NCBI GenBank assembly: GCA_963662155.1
Contig: OY759262.1
Span: forward strand, 50,945,785 to 51,009,784
Length of the DNA stretch: 64,000 nucleotides
Source: Lamellibrachia columna
Lineage: Eukaryota; Annelida; Polychaeta; Sabellida; Siboglinidae
Direction of reading: 5' to 3'
Under the pieces are notes generated by a model that searched no databases, was not told the DNA's origin, and saw only the letters and a program-made list of their open reading frames with translations. The translations under genes and the position numbers were made by a program. Positions within the stretch are counted from its first letter, which is position 1. Every line of letters begins with the position of its first letter. Positions 47,461 to 63,721 of this stretch are shown in pieces.

Positions 47461-49300
47461 ACAGGCTTATATACACCACAGTTACACCATTGCATAGATA
47501 ATTCAATTTGCTTCAAAATAAACGTAACTTGTAATTATAAGATATCAATACTTTTGAAACTACAGCTTAAAAACTACAAGCATCCATCATTTTCAAAATC
47601 TGCCTCAGTTGCCCGGGGAAAAGCAGCACATGCGTAATTCAATGTGCGGGGTCTAATGGGTTTTAAGCGGGATTATTTCCCATCGCTTGTGTATATTGAA
47701 GTGTAATTAGTATCGCTGATACTAAGCTTGCGCAATCTGTATTTATGGATCTTTCCCCTTTATGCTTCGTATGCAGGGGGATTACTGCTGCCCCGCTTTT
47801 GTGTTTATTGCATTATAAATAGTATCGCTGGTAATATGCTTGTGCAATTTGTATTTGTGGATAAGTTTTCATTGTATTTCATGTGCTGAATATCAACAAG
47901 TTTTGTTTGGTCAATTTAATCTTGCAAACCAGTCTTGACTGTTTGCTAAAGTTAGTTATACTAATTATTGGCATGTACCAACTTGTGTATGTACATTCAT
48001 TGCTATTGTGATGTAGGATCTACTTATTAGCTGTGCGCACTTCTGTAGGCGCAGTGGGTTCAAGTCAGTGTGCAGAGTGGCAATCCTTGTCATGTCACAA
48101 TCATTGAAAATAAATTGGACAATTTGCCCATTTTTCACCCTACATTGTAGTTATGTTTCTCACACAAGCAGAGACATGGCTGCAAAATCACACAAAATAG
48201 ACTTTACGAACTGTGCTGGGTTAGTCATTCAGGCTGGTGTGAATTTGAGGGAAGGCCAAAAACAATCAGATATCCACTGGTAGGTGACATTCCTGATGCC
48301 TCATCATGGCTTCCGCAAAATTATGCCTAATATAATCATTTGGTGATGGCAACTTGCAGCCAAGTGAGCAAATGGGGGTATTATCTCAGTGTTTACTCGA
48401 CAGAGTAATACAATGATATTGAGCCGAGTTTCTGCTTCTGCATATGTATGCAAGCAAGTGTACATAACATACGGAAAAAAAGGTAACATAACTTCAGTTT
48501 GGGAGCATTTTAGATTGAACCAAGAGTAAGCCAGATCTAGTAGAACAAACACACATTGTACAAAAATCAAATGCTAGTGCGTCAATGGGATACCTAAAAA
48601 ATTCGAAATAAAAACACTGCATAAAGACAATCTTGGTGCATGAAAATGATGACAGTGGTTGCCTGGTTTTGATAACTTTATGTTTGAAAATCAGATAAAA
48701 CCATACACCACAAATCCTCAGCCACAATTTCTCCTGGGTGAGCAACCCATTCATGATCACGTTGACACAGCCACATGAACAGACAAGTATATGGAGTGCA
48801 TCCATCTGGGTGTGAAACTGACTCGGAGAGATGGGGTCTGTTATGTTCCCCGAACTGGTGTGAACACTGGATCGGCCTTATAAACTTTCTCCTTATGCCA
48901 CGGATACCTTAGACTTAGCCAATCCGGCAGGTAGCATAATGACTCAGTGAGCACGTCAAGGAATTACACGAATGCGTTTGCACGCGGCATAGGCCTCCTG
49001 ACAGAAGCTCTTTGTTAAGATCTCACATTACAATGACCAGGAAGCCAGGTGGTGGAAACTGCCAAGTCGTGAGTGTGGTGTGTATAAAACAGTAATAGAG
49101 TAATGTAGGTTTAAGTAGAAAGTAATTTAGTATATAGCTATCAGATTGTATGTGAAACATAGAACATATAGCGTCAACAACTTAGCTATATAATATAGAA
49201 CGATATATTATATTATTATTGTATAATACGATAAAGTAAACATAATAATCTACACCAATAAATTTTCGAAGTGACTGTCGACTAGTGTCGAATCTGGCGG
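47461..49300. other. unassigned region with ~125 bp direct repeat
   Basis: At 47680-47880 a segment (TATCGCTGATACTAAGCTTG against TATCGCTGGTAATATGCTTG, plus GCAATCTGTATTTATGGAT) is present twice. Short ORFs at 48068, 48304 and 48494 are unrecognised. 49080-49310 is probably the 3' LTR side of the neighbouring gypsy element, but without a second LTR this cannot be shown. Confidence 0.4.
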
Positions 49301-49559
49301 GCTATCTCTAAACATCACATCAATCTTTTTATAATGTATCGTACTTGATGGTCGGCTTGTACATGCGGCCATAACTGGACTACAATGGTGTGCCGCTCTC
49401 CTCGGGTGCCGGTACTCGGATATCCTGTGCAGTTGGTTCCGCGTGTCGATCCGGGTATGTTTCTCTTGATGTGTCCGTCCCAGATGTCACGGGTATTTCC
49501 GGCGCACCTTGGACTTTGACGACGGAACGTGCGGCGGTGCGTAGTACGTCGTTTCATGC

Positions 49560-50290
49560 CTATTTGGTTTCTTTCGCTTCTCCTTGAAGCGCTGGTGAGT
49601 GACTTCCGGGTTTTATAAGGGCAGTTTGCAGCGACCTGCATGTTGCAGGCAGAATGGACCTCAAACGTCTGCTCATCAAGAGCTGTGCAGGTGACTTTCC
49701 GCAGTCTGAGATGGGCATCGTGCGATACGTCAGTATAGCTATATAAGGGTATATTATGCTAGCGGTTGCCTTCATGATTATTCTCACCGCAGTCTGTACG
49801 GCTTTCTCAGCTAACCTAATGGATTGTGGGTATCGGAGACTTGAGGTCCAAATGACGAATCCCCATATATTTGCGAATAGTGCAATATCTCTGCAGGCGA
49901 AATGAGGTCCGTTATCAATAATGACATTCTCTGGTGTCTTGCAAAAATTCCTTTCATCTTCGTGATGACGAATGATGCTCGAGTTGAGTAGAACCTATCT
50001 ACTGCGATGTTACGGCTGTTGTAATCCTGCAGAGATGAATAGTTCTTACCCTCACACTCGAACACATTCTGGAATGGTCGCGCTGTGATCGGACGGTTCA
50101 TCGTGGACTCTTTCTGCGTCGCCAACTTGTGTTCCTGGCATATCGAACAACCAACGACGAACATCTCGACTTCCGTGTTGAGGCGGGGGTAGTAAACAAC
50201 ATATCGGGTACGTTGCTCGGTTTTCTCCATTCTGAAGTGTCCGATGTGTAACTGCTGTAGTATCTCTTGCCGCTGGTTTGGGGGTATCAC
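49560..50290 (-). pseudogene. gypsy integrase relic
   Basis: The 50290-49811 frame begins MIPPNQRQEILQQLHIGHFR, then MEKTEQRTRYVVYYPRLN and FVVGCSICQEHK, the H-H-C-C zinc-binding N-terminus of integrase. The DDE core follows only in altered frames (ITDLISPAEILHYSQIYGDS-like near 49850). The 49787-49560 frame gives ILTYRTMPISDCGKSPAQLL and MSRRLRSILP, the end of the catalytic domain. Integrase inserts element cDNA into host DNA. Broken here. Confidence 0.75.
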
Positions 50291-50783
50291 AATACGCTCG
50301 CCCTTGACGACGATGGCTAATGACTCAATCGGGCTTTTCTCGCTTATGATTGAGATTTCATCTCGAACAAACCGGTAGCATTGGACTTCATTCGGGCTAC
50401 GGCCAACCTGACTAGAGAGGTATCATCAGTATCTGCATGGACTGGTCCAGTCGCGTGGCAGACCCGATCTTCTCCGTTCGTGCGTCGTTGACGGTGGTGT
50501 GGAGGATCTCGAAGATTCCGATTTCTTCGCTGAGGTTACTCTGGTTCAGAACCTCGTGCACACGAACGCCGTCTTCCAAGTCGTCTCTATATAGCTTCGG
50601 GTTGTTTATCAGGAATATGCGGGGAAAAGGTGTCTGCCAACGGAGTCTGTTTCCCTGGCACGTAGGCAATCGTCACGTTGTACCTCTGGAGTCTCAGCAG
50701 CATTTTTGTAGCCGTGGTAGCGCACAAGCTAGTGGTTTGTTCGTGATGGTCTCCAGGGGTTGTGGTCTGACACGACTGTTACG

Positions 50784-51856
50784 TCACTCCTGTATGTGTA
50801 TTGCTGAAATCGTTCGCACGCAAACACCACCGCGAGCAGTTCGTTTTCGATTTGCGCGTAAGTCTAATCCGCGCTGGTCATACACCTTGATGTGTATGAT
50901 AAGTGTCTTCGCTCCTGCAAGGCAGCTCCAAGACCCTTCTGCGAAGCGTCGCACTGTAGGAAAACGTCTTTCCGGGGGTCGAGGTAGGCGAGAACTGGGT
51001 CTGGTTGTTTGCACAACAACTGTTTCATGTCTGTGTAAGCCTTCTCCGTCACTGCGTCCGATATGAACTTGTTCTCCTTTTGTCAGGAATCTCAGTGGGG
51101 CAGAGATGGCCGACAGGTTTGCCGCAAACTTCCCCTGGTACGTAGCCATTCCAAGTATTGTCTCCAGCTCTTCCCTTTTGGTCGATGGTGGCATATCACG
51201 GATGCCTTGGATCTTCACCAGGTCAGGTCGTAATCCGTCGACCGACAGTACGTTTCCGAAGTATGCGATTTGATGGGTCTGGAAAACACACTTATCTGGA
51301 TTAAGTGCGTTCACTCGTTGTCGGGTCCTGCATAACGCTGTATCTTCGTGGCACGGCATTTTCTATTGTTGCCATACACCAATATATCGTCCACGAACGT
51401 AACCACGCCAGATAATCCCTCATATGTAAGGTCGACCACTTTCTGGAAGACACCTTGTGCCGAGTTCACTCCAAACTGCACTCGGGTGAACCTGTAGCGA
51501 CCGAAGGGTGTGTTAAACGTGGATAGCAGGGAACGCTTCTTATCCAGCTTAACCTGCCAGTATCCGCATGTTGCATCGAGCACAGTAAATATTTGCGCGC
51601 CATTCAGCTTGGCTGCGAAATCCTAGTGTTCGCGTTTGATAGCCTCGTTGAGGTTGTGAGGATCTAAGCAAATGCGTAATGATCCCTTCCTCTTCTCCAC
51701 GATCGTGATGGAATTCGCCCGTTCAGTTGGCTCATCAACATTCACGATTACGCCAAGTGATTCATCTTTGTCACGCTCAGCTTTCAGACGTAACTCGAAG
51801 GGCACACGCCTGGGCGCGTGTATCACGGGGCGCACCACTGGTCTGGTTTGCATCAT
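50784..51856 (-). pseudogene. gypsy reverse transcriptase and RNase H relic
   Basis: The RT start is RRVPFELRLKAERD, NSITIVEKRKGSLRICLDPH, and NLNEAIKREH followed by a TAG at about 51623, then LDATCGYWQVKLDKK, NTPFGRYRFTRVQFG and the catalytic FVDDILVYG (near 51380-51410). Following a frame change near 51359: LNPDKCVFQTHQIAYFGNVL, DMPPSTKREEL. RNase H is in a third frame with FLQCDASQKGLGAAL (near 50940-50985). The TAG after KREH is shared with the second copy at 58505, so it predates the tandem duplication. Confidence 0.85.
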
Positions 51857-51909
51857 GTGTGTTCGTGGGAATTGTCGAATGTCGTGGAATAGATCCAGAT
51901 GCCATTAAG

Positions 51910-52080
51910 CAATATCCCTCGGAATGTTCTCAGGGAGGCATTCCGCCTTGAATGTGGCCAACTCGGTTCAGGTCGTCTTTAGTAGAGCAGCTGCATATAC
52001 CATTAAGCAATGTCATTGAGGACGTTCTCAAGGAGGTATTCCGGCTTGACTGTGGAATGTGGTCACCTCGTTTCGAGTCA
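51910..52080. repeat. ~90 bp tandem repeat in gypsy protease-RT linker
   Basis: The segment with CCATTAAGCAATRTC, GACGTTCTCARGGAGGTATT and CCGCCTTGA(A/C)TGTGG occurs twice here, and three times in the second duplicate (about 58780-59110, with a TA microsatellite inserted in between). Confidence 0.75.
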
Positions 52081-52500
52081 TCCTGAGTGCACGGTCCTCA
52101 ATTTTCACCAGTCCGATAGCTCTGCATAAGTCAACTCCGATAACATGTGTCTCGTTCGTGTCCACAATGAAGAAACCAAGGTAGTTCATATCCCTCCCAG
52201 GAACCACTCGATCTTCCCAGTGTCTGTGGTGGGTGTCTCGTGTCCACCGTAACCTGTCACCCTTATTCGGTTCGGCTTCAGTTGTTTAGTGCGACTCTCT
52301 GCATGATTGGGAAATGTTGTGATGGGAAGCACGTTAATCTCGGCTCCCGTGTCCACCTTAAAGTTGATGGGTACGTTGTCGTGCCCAATGTGTATGGTCG
52401 TGTAGGGTTGTTCTTCGACAGCGTTTACACTGCCTGTGAAACTCCCAATGACAGCGTATTGGCTTGTCACGTCTTCGTCAGAGTCATCGACCGTATGCAC
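52080..52500 (-). pseudogene. gypsy protease relic, copy 1
   Basis: The frame 52500-52186 reads TTIHIGHDNVPINFKVDTGA, with active-site VDTGAEINVLP and the downstream glycine block RIRVTGYGG. After a frame change near 52190 the next residues (NYLGFFIVDTN, IGVDLCRAIGLV) continue the protease-RT linker. Confidence 0.8.
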
Positions 52501-53776
52501 TCGCCGCGAAAGGTTCTACGGTCATCAATATTTATGTCGTTTATAATCCATTTTGTTAATAACTTTCACACTTTCATATGTTACAGAGGTCCGATGATTA
52601 ATTGTTGGATAAGTATTTGTACACTATTAGTTTTGTAAGACGTGTGTGTATATTTGTGTATTTACTTGGAATTTACGTATTTATATGGACTTCTTTGTCG
52701 GAAGTAGGCATGTTTTAAATATTATTATTATTTATAAACAATGCGTTATCATTCAACGTACTCGCCCTCTAGCGAATACAAATACAATATTAATATACAT
52801 GTATTTTAAGTGATGCCATCTAACAATAGTTCTAACGACACATTCAAACAATGTTTTTGGGCCTAATTATAGCCGGGTTCACGGACAAATTTGGCGAGAA
52901 GTCGTGGTTACCATCAATTTCAAACGCTTACACAATCAGAACGTTTATTCGCTTTAATAGCTTTACATTAACTGAGGTTCATGAATCGAGGTCACGGCTG
53001 CGTCACTCCAAGGCAATGACGGATGCCGCGTTAACGATCTTGTGTTTCTAAATTCACGAGAAACACGCCGGACCGAATGATCAGACGTTAGAACACGGTG
53101 TCAATACAACAACAATAACAATAAACGTGGCTATGGTCTCTACCCCTGCATTAAACGATTCAGAATCCGACGACAACATACATATTTGGCCGACGTCGAT
53201 GTAATGAACAATAAAGCCAAAGGTTTTAAATCAAAATTAAATCAATTACTTAGTCGTAGGCAATCTCGAGAAAACATATTCATCTGTTATAGTCTATGTC
53301 GTGAAATTCCTCACGCAGTTAATTAGTCGTAGAATATTTCGTCGCTTTTAAAACTAGTGTAAACACCGACACAACATCACAGGTTTAAAATAAACGCACA
53401 AAATACAACTTCTGTCGACACCATCTAAAAGTCTGCCTACGGCCAATGGTGAATGTGTGATTCGGATTGATATTGTTTAGGCTAACAAAATAGTTCGATA
53501 GCCTCAGACACCCAGGTCAAATATGGTTGATCGTATAACAAATAATTTCAGTGATAACACAATCAAATCAAAGCTTAACCCTTTAAGTTCTTTGTTTTCA
53601 TATGGCTACACAACATTTCAATCGACCATAACAATTATCTTATGGTAGTATGCCTTTATCATGTCTCGTAAACATATGGCTACCTACTGCGTACCACAAT
53701 AAAATAAATGCTGCCATCTGGTGGCTAATATGGTACTACACTTTGGGACTGAATCCCATGTGGCTGCGATGTAACT
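52501..53776. repeat. non-coding segment of the 7 kb tandem duplication, unit 1
   Basis: It matches 59520-60779 almost base for base (GTTATCATTC-ACGTACTCGC, CTTAACCCTTTAAGTTCTTT). No ORF of interest is found. It separates the gypsy relic from the satellite. Confidence 0.9.
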
Positions 53777-56367
53777 GTTCCACGAAGTATATCTATGTTC
53801 TCTACTGGGGACTTCGTTATGTATGACAATCTTAGAATTAGCTACATTATGTTATTGTTCGATATTCCTTTTATAAAGAGACGAGGCTAGACCACGTAGT
53901 TCTGCACTGCCTCAGCTTTTATTCATTTCCACTTCTCCATAACAGCAAGTCTTCTTTCTCCTCATATGTTCACCCTTCGCAATCCTAATATCTCTCTACA
54001 AACTGGCCTCCCATCTCACTTATGGTATTCCACTTTTCCTACAGCCTGGCTGTTTGATCTGTTTTGGTAATTGGCCATCCACCGTCAGCACACCATCCAT
54101 TGCACAACTCTTTTTAAAGAAAAAACTCTGTGGTCTGACAACTTGAGAGAGACTATTTCGCTATAATAAATTCTACCGCTATGTTCCGCTAACGTGCTTG
54201 TAAAAGAAAAAACCACGAAACTTATGGTATTTCAGAAGCGTTTTGTATGTTCTCAGAGGTTGCCTGCTTCGAGTTCTTCAACTAATTCAAGAGCATTTTA
54301 TCAATTCTGGTAAGTGCGTCATCCATTGGAAATCATGCACAATAAATATTGATTCAACATATATGTACGAAAGTTTCACATAATTAAACCGACTGAGCTG
54401 ATGAGCTACAAACTGTGTCGACGAGGTTATAGACGATTCGTCATGAGCTTTTTTTTATAAACGCACACGGGCGTATTTCCTGCGCTGTTATTCCACATTT
54501 TTGTGCATCCATTACATGACAGTTAAATCCGCGCACGCATACACACATACACACACGCACACAGGCAAATACGCACACACGCACGTACCCACACACGCGA
54601 ACTCACCCTCGAACGCACGAATGCAACCCCACCACCGACACAAATGCTTAGCAGCTGCCGTCGCTGTCTCGTTGATTTATCGTACTCGGTTTCGGATGAC
54701 AATACATCGCTGTCTACACTACGGACGCTGCTGACATCGACATCACACTGGGGTTGTCGGGCACCAGCACAAGAATGTCACATTCACAATCACTGAAAAC
54801 CGCGTCGCAATGTAGGTCCATTGGGAATACAGACACACTCACACACACAAGCACACTCACTCGCACACGCACTCGCCAACGCACACGCACACGCACACGC
54901 ACACGCACACGCACACGCACAAGCACACGAACACGCACACGCACACACACACACATACCATAAGCATAGACACACACGCACGAACGCAAAGTACCGTCAC
55001 GACACCGCCAAATTAAATCAAGCTCCGAGAAAACAAAACACTGATAATCCATATGAATGCGATATCTAGAAATGTTCCGCGAAGCACGTATATGTTCTTT
55101 ACTGGGGACTACGTTATGTATGGCAATCTTAGAATTAGTTATATTGTGTTCTAGCTCGATTGTCCGTTTATAAAGAGACGAGGCTAGTAGATGTGGTGGG
55201 GCACTGCCTCAGCTGTTATCCCTTTCCACTTCTCCCTAGCAGCGTCCACTTGTCTTCCTTATCCGCTTTCCTCGCTTCCCTCTTTACTTCTGACTGATTC
55301 ATCGCATATGTTTTCTTAGGTAGTCGGAGGTCCACTAACAGCGCACCATCCACTGCATTATAATGTTTAAAGCAAAAACCCTGTTGTTTGACAATTTGAT
55401 ATATACGCCTATTTCGTTTACTAAATTCTACCGTTTTGTTCCGGTAACTGCTTGTAAAAGACAAAATAACATCAAACAGATGATATGTCGCAAGCGTTGT
55501 TGTATGTTCTCAGTGGTTGCCTGCTTCGAGTACATCAAGTAATCCCAAGCGCATTTAATCATCTATGTTAAGTGCGTCATACTTAAGCAAACATGCAAAC
55601 AATAATATATGCATATGCTTGTGTCACGCAATAATATATGGCTGATTTCTACTCGACGAAATTATAATTAACAAGATACCTACGTAGGAGAGCGGTCACG
55701 ACGGTTTTTATACTTATCTTCGGTGACTGATTGCGTTGACATAGTCAGCGGAAAATGTGCTTTCTCTACTATTGTTTACGACAGTCTTCACATAATTAAC
55801 CCTAATGAGCTGCAACGCTACAAATTGTGTCTACGAGGCTGTGTACGCTTTGCCACGGGCTTTCCTAATACAGGCATACGGGCGTATTTCCTGCGCTGTT
55901 GTTCCACACTATTTTGCACCCATCACATCAGAGTTAAATTCATTAAAATGTATCATGCAATGCTCGCATTATATGCCACATGGAACACGCGCACACATGT
56001 ATACACGTACGCACGCACGCACGCACGCACACACGCACGCACGTACGTAACCCTCCCCCCCCCCCGCCACAAACGCTTAGCAGCTGCCGTCGCTGTCACG
56101 TTGCTGTATCGTACTCGGTTTCGGACGATAATAAATCGCTGTCTACATTACTGAGTCAGTTGACGTCGACATCATAATGGAGTTGTCGGTTACCAGCCCA
56201 AGAACGTCAGATTCACAACCACCAAACACCGCGTCGGAATGTAGCTCCAATGTGAATACAAACAAACAACACACAAGCAGACACACGCACACGCACACGC
56301 ACACGCATACGCACACGCACACGCACGCGCACGCGCACGTACGCACGTACGCACGCACGCACTGACG

Positions 56368-56412
<45 letters not shown>

Positions 56413-58181
56413 CAAACGTATAGTCACACACGCACGAACGCAAAATACCTTCGCGACACCTCAAAATTAAATTAAGTTCCGTGAAAAAAAACCAATGATA
56501 ATCCATAATTATGAATGTGATATCTAAACATGTTCCGCGAAGCAGGTGTATATTATCTACTGGGAACTTCGTTATGTATGCCAGTCTTAGAATTAGCTAT
56601 ATTGTGTTCTTGCTCGATTATCCCTTTATAAAGAGACGAGGCTAGTACATGAAATTATGCACTGCCTCAGCTGTTATCCCTTTCGACTTCTCCCTAACAG
56701 CAGCCTTCTCCCTGCACTGCACTTCCTCAGTTGTTATCCCTGTCCTCTTCTCCCTAGCATCGTACACTTGTTATATTCCTCCTCCGCATTTCTCTTATCC
56801 CTCTTTGCTCAGACCTCCCATCTCACTTATAGTCTGCCCCTTTCCCTACAGCTTGGATGTTTCATCGCATCTGTTTTCTTAGGTAGTCGGCCCCACCACA
56901 ATCAGCACACCATCCATTACATCACCCTTTTCAAAGATAAACCCTGTTTTCTGACAACTTGAGAAAGACGCCTATTTCGTTGTAAGAAATTCTACCGCTT
57001 TGTTCCCTTAACGTGCTAGTAAAAGAGAAAAACCACGAAACAGACGGTATTTCAGAAGCGTTTTTGTATGTTCTCAGCGGTTGCCTGCTTAGAGTACATC
57101 AACTAATTCAAGAGCACTTTATCATTTCTGGCAAGTGCGTCATACATAGGAAAGCATGCACAATAAATATCGATACAACACATATGTACGAAAGTTTCAC
57201 ATAATTAACCCGACTGAGCTGATGCGCTACAAACTGTGTCGACGAGGTTATGGACGATTCGTCATAGGCTTTTTTTCTAATAAATGCATGAGAGTTAAAT
57301 CCGCGCACGCACACACGCACGTACCCACACACGCAATCTCACCCTCGAACGCACGCATGGAACCCCCCACCGACACAAATGCTTAGCAGCTGCCGTCGCT
57401 GACACGTTGATTTACACTACTGACGTTGCTGACGTCGACATCACACTGGAGTTGTCGGGCACCAGCACTAGAATGTCACATTCACAATCACTGAAAACCG
57501 CGTCGCAATGTAGCTCCATTGTGAATACAGACACACTCACACACACACTCGCACTCGCACACACACACTCACTCGCCAACGCACGCGCACGCGCACACGC
57601 ACACGCACACGCACACGCACACGCACACGCACACGCACACGCACACGCACACGCACACGCACACGCACACACACACACACCATACGCATAGACACACACG
57701 CCCGAACGCAAAGTACCGTCACGACACCTCCAAATTAAATCAAGCTCCATGAAAACAAAACAATGATAATCCATATGAATGCGATATCTAGAAATGTTCC
57801 GCGAAGCACGTATATGTTCTCTACTGGGGACTACGTTATGTATGGCAATCTTAGAATTAGTTATATTGTGTTCTTGCTCGATTGTCCGTTTATAAAGAGA
57901 CGAGGCTTGTAGATGTGGTGGGGCACTGCCTCAGCTGTTATCCCTTTCCACTTCTCCCTAGCAGCGTCCACTTGTCTTCCTTATCCGCTTTCCTCGCATC
58001 CCTCTTTACTTCTGACTGATTCATCGCATCCCTCTTTACTTCTGGCTGATTCATCGCATATGTTTTCTTAGGTAGTCGGAGGTCCACCAACAGCACACCA
58101 CCCACTGCATTAGAATGTTTAAAGAAAACACCTTGTTGTTTGAAAATTGTATCTATATATATATATATATATATGCCTATT
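53777..58181. repeat. ~1.3 kb CA-rich satellite, units 1-4 (4th truncated)
   Basis: Units begin with GTTCC(A/G)CGAAG at 53777, 55074, 56532 and 57796, giving lengths of 1297, 1458 and 1264 bp. Each has the same internal order: CTACTGGGGAC and CTTCGTTATGTATG, TTTATAAAGAGACGAGGC, a pyrimidine block (GCACTGCCTCAGCTGTTAT), TGTATGTTCTCAG-GGTTGCC, an (ACGC)n tract, TTAGCAGCTGCCGTCGCTG, GTCGACATCA-ACTGGAGTTG, then an (ACAC/ACGC)n tract and CAATGATAATCCATATGAAT. At least three unit subtypes are present. The many CVCV, RTRT and HAHA ORFs are artefacts of the CA tracts. Confidence 0.92.
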
Positions 58182-58873
58182 TTGATTAAGTGTGTTCACT
58201 CGTTCCTGCATAACACTGCATCAAGCTTCGTGGCATGGCATTTTCTATTGTTGCCATACACCAATATATCATCCACTATCGCAACCACGCCAGGTAATCC
58301 CTGATATGTAAGGTCGACCACTTTCTGGAAGACACCTTGTGCCGAGTTCACTCGAAACTGCAATCGGGTGAACCTGTATGGACCGAAGGGTGTGTTAAAC
58401 GTGGTTTGCAGGGAACTCTTCTTATCCAGCTTAACCTGCCAGTATCCGCTTGTTGCATCGAGCACAGTAAATATTTGCGCGCCATTCAGCTTGGCTGCGA
58501 AATCCTAGTGTTCGCGTTTGATAGCCTTGTTGAGATTGCGAGGATCTAAGCAAATTCGTAATGATCCCTTCCTCTTCTCCACGATCGTGATGGAATTCGC
58601 CCTGTAGGTTGGCTGATCAACCTTCACGATTACGCCAAGTGATTCTTCTTCATCACGCTCAGCTTTCAGACGTAATTCGAAGGGCACACGCCTGGGCGTG
58701 TGTATCACGGGGCGCACCCCTGGTCTCGTTTGCATCTTGTGTGTTCGTGGGAATTGTCGAAGGTCATGGAATAGCTCCAAATGCCATTAAGCAATATCCC
58801 TGGGGATGTTGGCAGGGAGGTATTACGCCTTGAATGTGGCCAACTCAGTTCAAGTCGTCTTTAGTAGAGTAGC

Positions 58874-58949
<76 letters not shown>

Positions 58950-59520
58950 ATTAAGCAATGTCACTGAGGACGTTCTCATGGGGGTATTCCGCCCCGACTG
59001 TGGCTACCTCACTTCGGATCATCTTTAGTTCAATAGCTCCAGATACCATTAAGCAATGTCCCCAAAGACGTTCTCAGGGAGGTATTCTGCCTTGAATGTG
59101 GCCACCTCGTTTCGGGTCATACTGAGTGCACGGTCCTCAATTTTCACCAGTCCGATAGCTCTGCATGAGTCAACTCCGATAACATGTGTCTCGTTCGTGT
59201 CCACAATGAAGAAACCAAGGTAGTTCATATCCCTCCCAGGAACCACTCGATCTTCTTAGTGTCTGTGGTGGGTGTCTCGTGTCCACCGTAACCTTTAGTT
59301 GTTTAGTGCGACTCTCTGCATGATTGGGAAATGTTGTGATGGGAAGCACGTTAATCTCGGCTCCCGTGTCCACCTTAAAGTTGATGGGTACGTTGTCGTG
59401 CCCAATGTGTATGGTCGTGTAGGGTTGTTCTTCGACAGCGTTTACACTGCCTGTGAAACTCCCAATGACAGCGCATTAGCTTGTCACGTCTTCGTCAGAG
59501 TCATCGACCGTATGCACTCG
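58182..59520 (-). pseudogene. gypsy RT and protease relic, copy 2 (tandem duplicate)
   Basis: It starts abruptly inside RT at the point equivalent to about 51297. RT (LDATSGYWQVKLDKKSSL, with AIVDDILVYG where copy 1 has TFVDDILVYG), the shared TAG near 58505, then the RRVPFELRLKAERD block to 58780. A linker with three ~90 bp repeats and a TA tract (58876-58947) follows, then protease: the frame 59373-59170 has MDTGAEINVLP, and 59246-59049 has the continuation NYLGFFIVDTN, IGVDSCRAIGLV. A 13-15 bp deletion near 59295 shifts the frame relative to copy 1. RNase H and integrase are absent because the duplication begins inside RT. Confidence 0.85.
58876..58947. repeat. (TA)n microsatellite inside duplicated gypsy linker
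   Basis: A TA run of about 70 bp present in copy 2 and reduced to GCATATA in copy 1 (about 51993). Confidence 0.95.
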
Positions 59521-60779
59521 CCGCGAAAGGTTCTACGGTCATCAATATTTATGTCGTTTATAATCCATTTTGTTAATAACTTTCACACTTTCATATGTTA
59601 CAGAGGTCCGATGATTAATTGTTGGATAAGTATTTGTACACTATTAGTTTTGTAAGACGTGTGTGTATATTTGTGTATTTACTTGGAATTTACGTATTTA
59701 TATGGACTTCTTTGTCGGAAGTAGGCATGTTTTAAATATTATTATTATTTATAAACAATGCGTTATCATTCCACGTACTCGCCCTCTAGCGAATACAAAT
59801 ACAATATTAATAGACATGTCTTTTAAGTGATGCCATCTAACAATAGTTCTAACGACACATTCAAACAATGTTTTGCGCCTAATTATAGCCGGGTTCACGG
59901 ACAAATTTGGCGAGAACTCGTTGTTACCATCAATTTCAAACGCTTACACAATCAGAACGTTTATTTGCTTTAATAGCTATACATTAACTGAGGTTCATGA
60001 ATCGAGGTCACGGCTGCGTCACGCCAAGGAAATGACGGATGCCGCGTTAACGATCTCGTGTTTCTAAATTCACGAGAGACACGCCGGACCGAATGATCAG
60101 ACGTTAGAACACGGCGTCAATACAACAACAAAAACAAGAAACGTGGCTATGGTCTCTACCCCTGCATTAAACGATTCAGAATCCGACGAAGACATACATA
60201 TATATGGCCGACGTCGATGTTATGAACAATAAAGCCAAAGGTTTTCAATCAAAATTAAATAAGTTACTTAGTCGTAGGCAATCTCGAGAAAACATATGCA
60301 TCTATTATAGTTAATTAGTCGTAGAATAGTTCGTCGCTTTTAAAACTAGTGTAAACACCGACACAACATCACAGGTTTAAAACAAACACACAAAATACAA
60401 CTTCTGTCGACACCATCTGCATGATGAAAAGTCTGCCTAAGGCCAATGGTGAATCAGTGGTTCGGATTGATATTGTTTAGGCTAACAAAATAGTTCGATA
60501 GCCTCAGGCACCCAGGTCAAAAATGGTTGATCGTATAACAAATAATTTCAGTGATAACATAATCAAATCAAAGCTTAACCCTTTAAGTTCTTTGTTTTCA
60601 TATGGCTACAAAACATTTAAATCGACCATAACAATTATCTTATGGTAGTATGCCTTTATCATGTCTCGTAAACATAATATGGCTACCTACTGCGTACCAC
60701 AATAAAATAAATGCTGCCATCTGCTGGCTAATATGGTACTACACTTTTGGATTGAATCCCATGTGGTTGCGATGTAAAT
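59521..60779. repeat. non-coding segment of the 7 kb tandem duplication, unit 2
   Basis: Counterpart of 52501-53776, with a few small indels (for example about 28 bp missing near 60310, and ATGATGAAAAG extra near 60421). Confidence 0.9.

Positions 60780-63721
<2,942 letters not shown>

Larger units (their letters stand above)
49315..52500 (-). mobile_element. gypsy-like LTR retrotransposon pol relic
   Basis: In minus-strand order: protease, RT, RNase H, integrase. This order (integrase last) defines the Ty3/gypsy type. No gag is found upstream of protease: 52501-53776 has no ORF and is shared with the second duplicate, so gag was lost before the duplication. Multiple frameshifts and stops are present. 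Its 5' half, with the satellite beyond it, is duplicated at 58182 onward. Confidence 0.85.
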
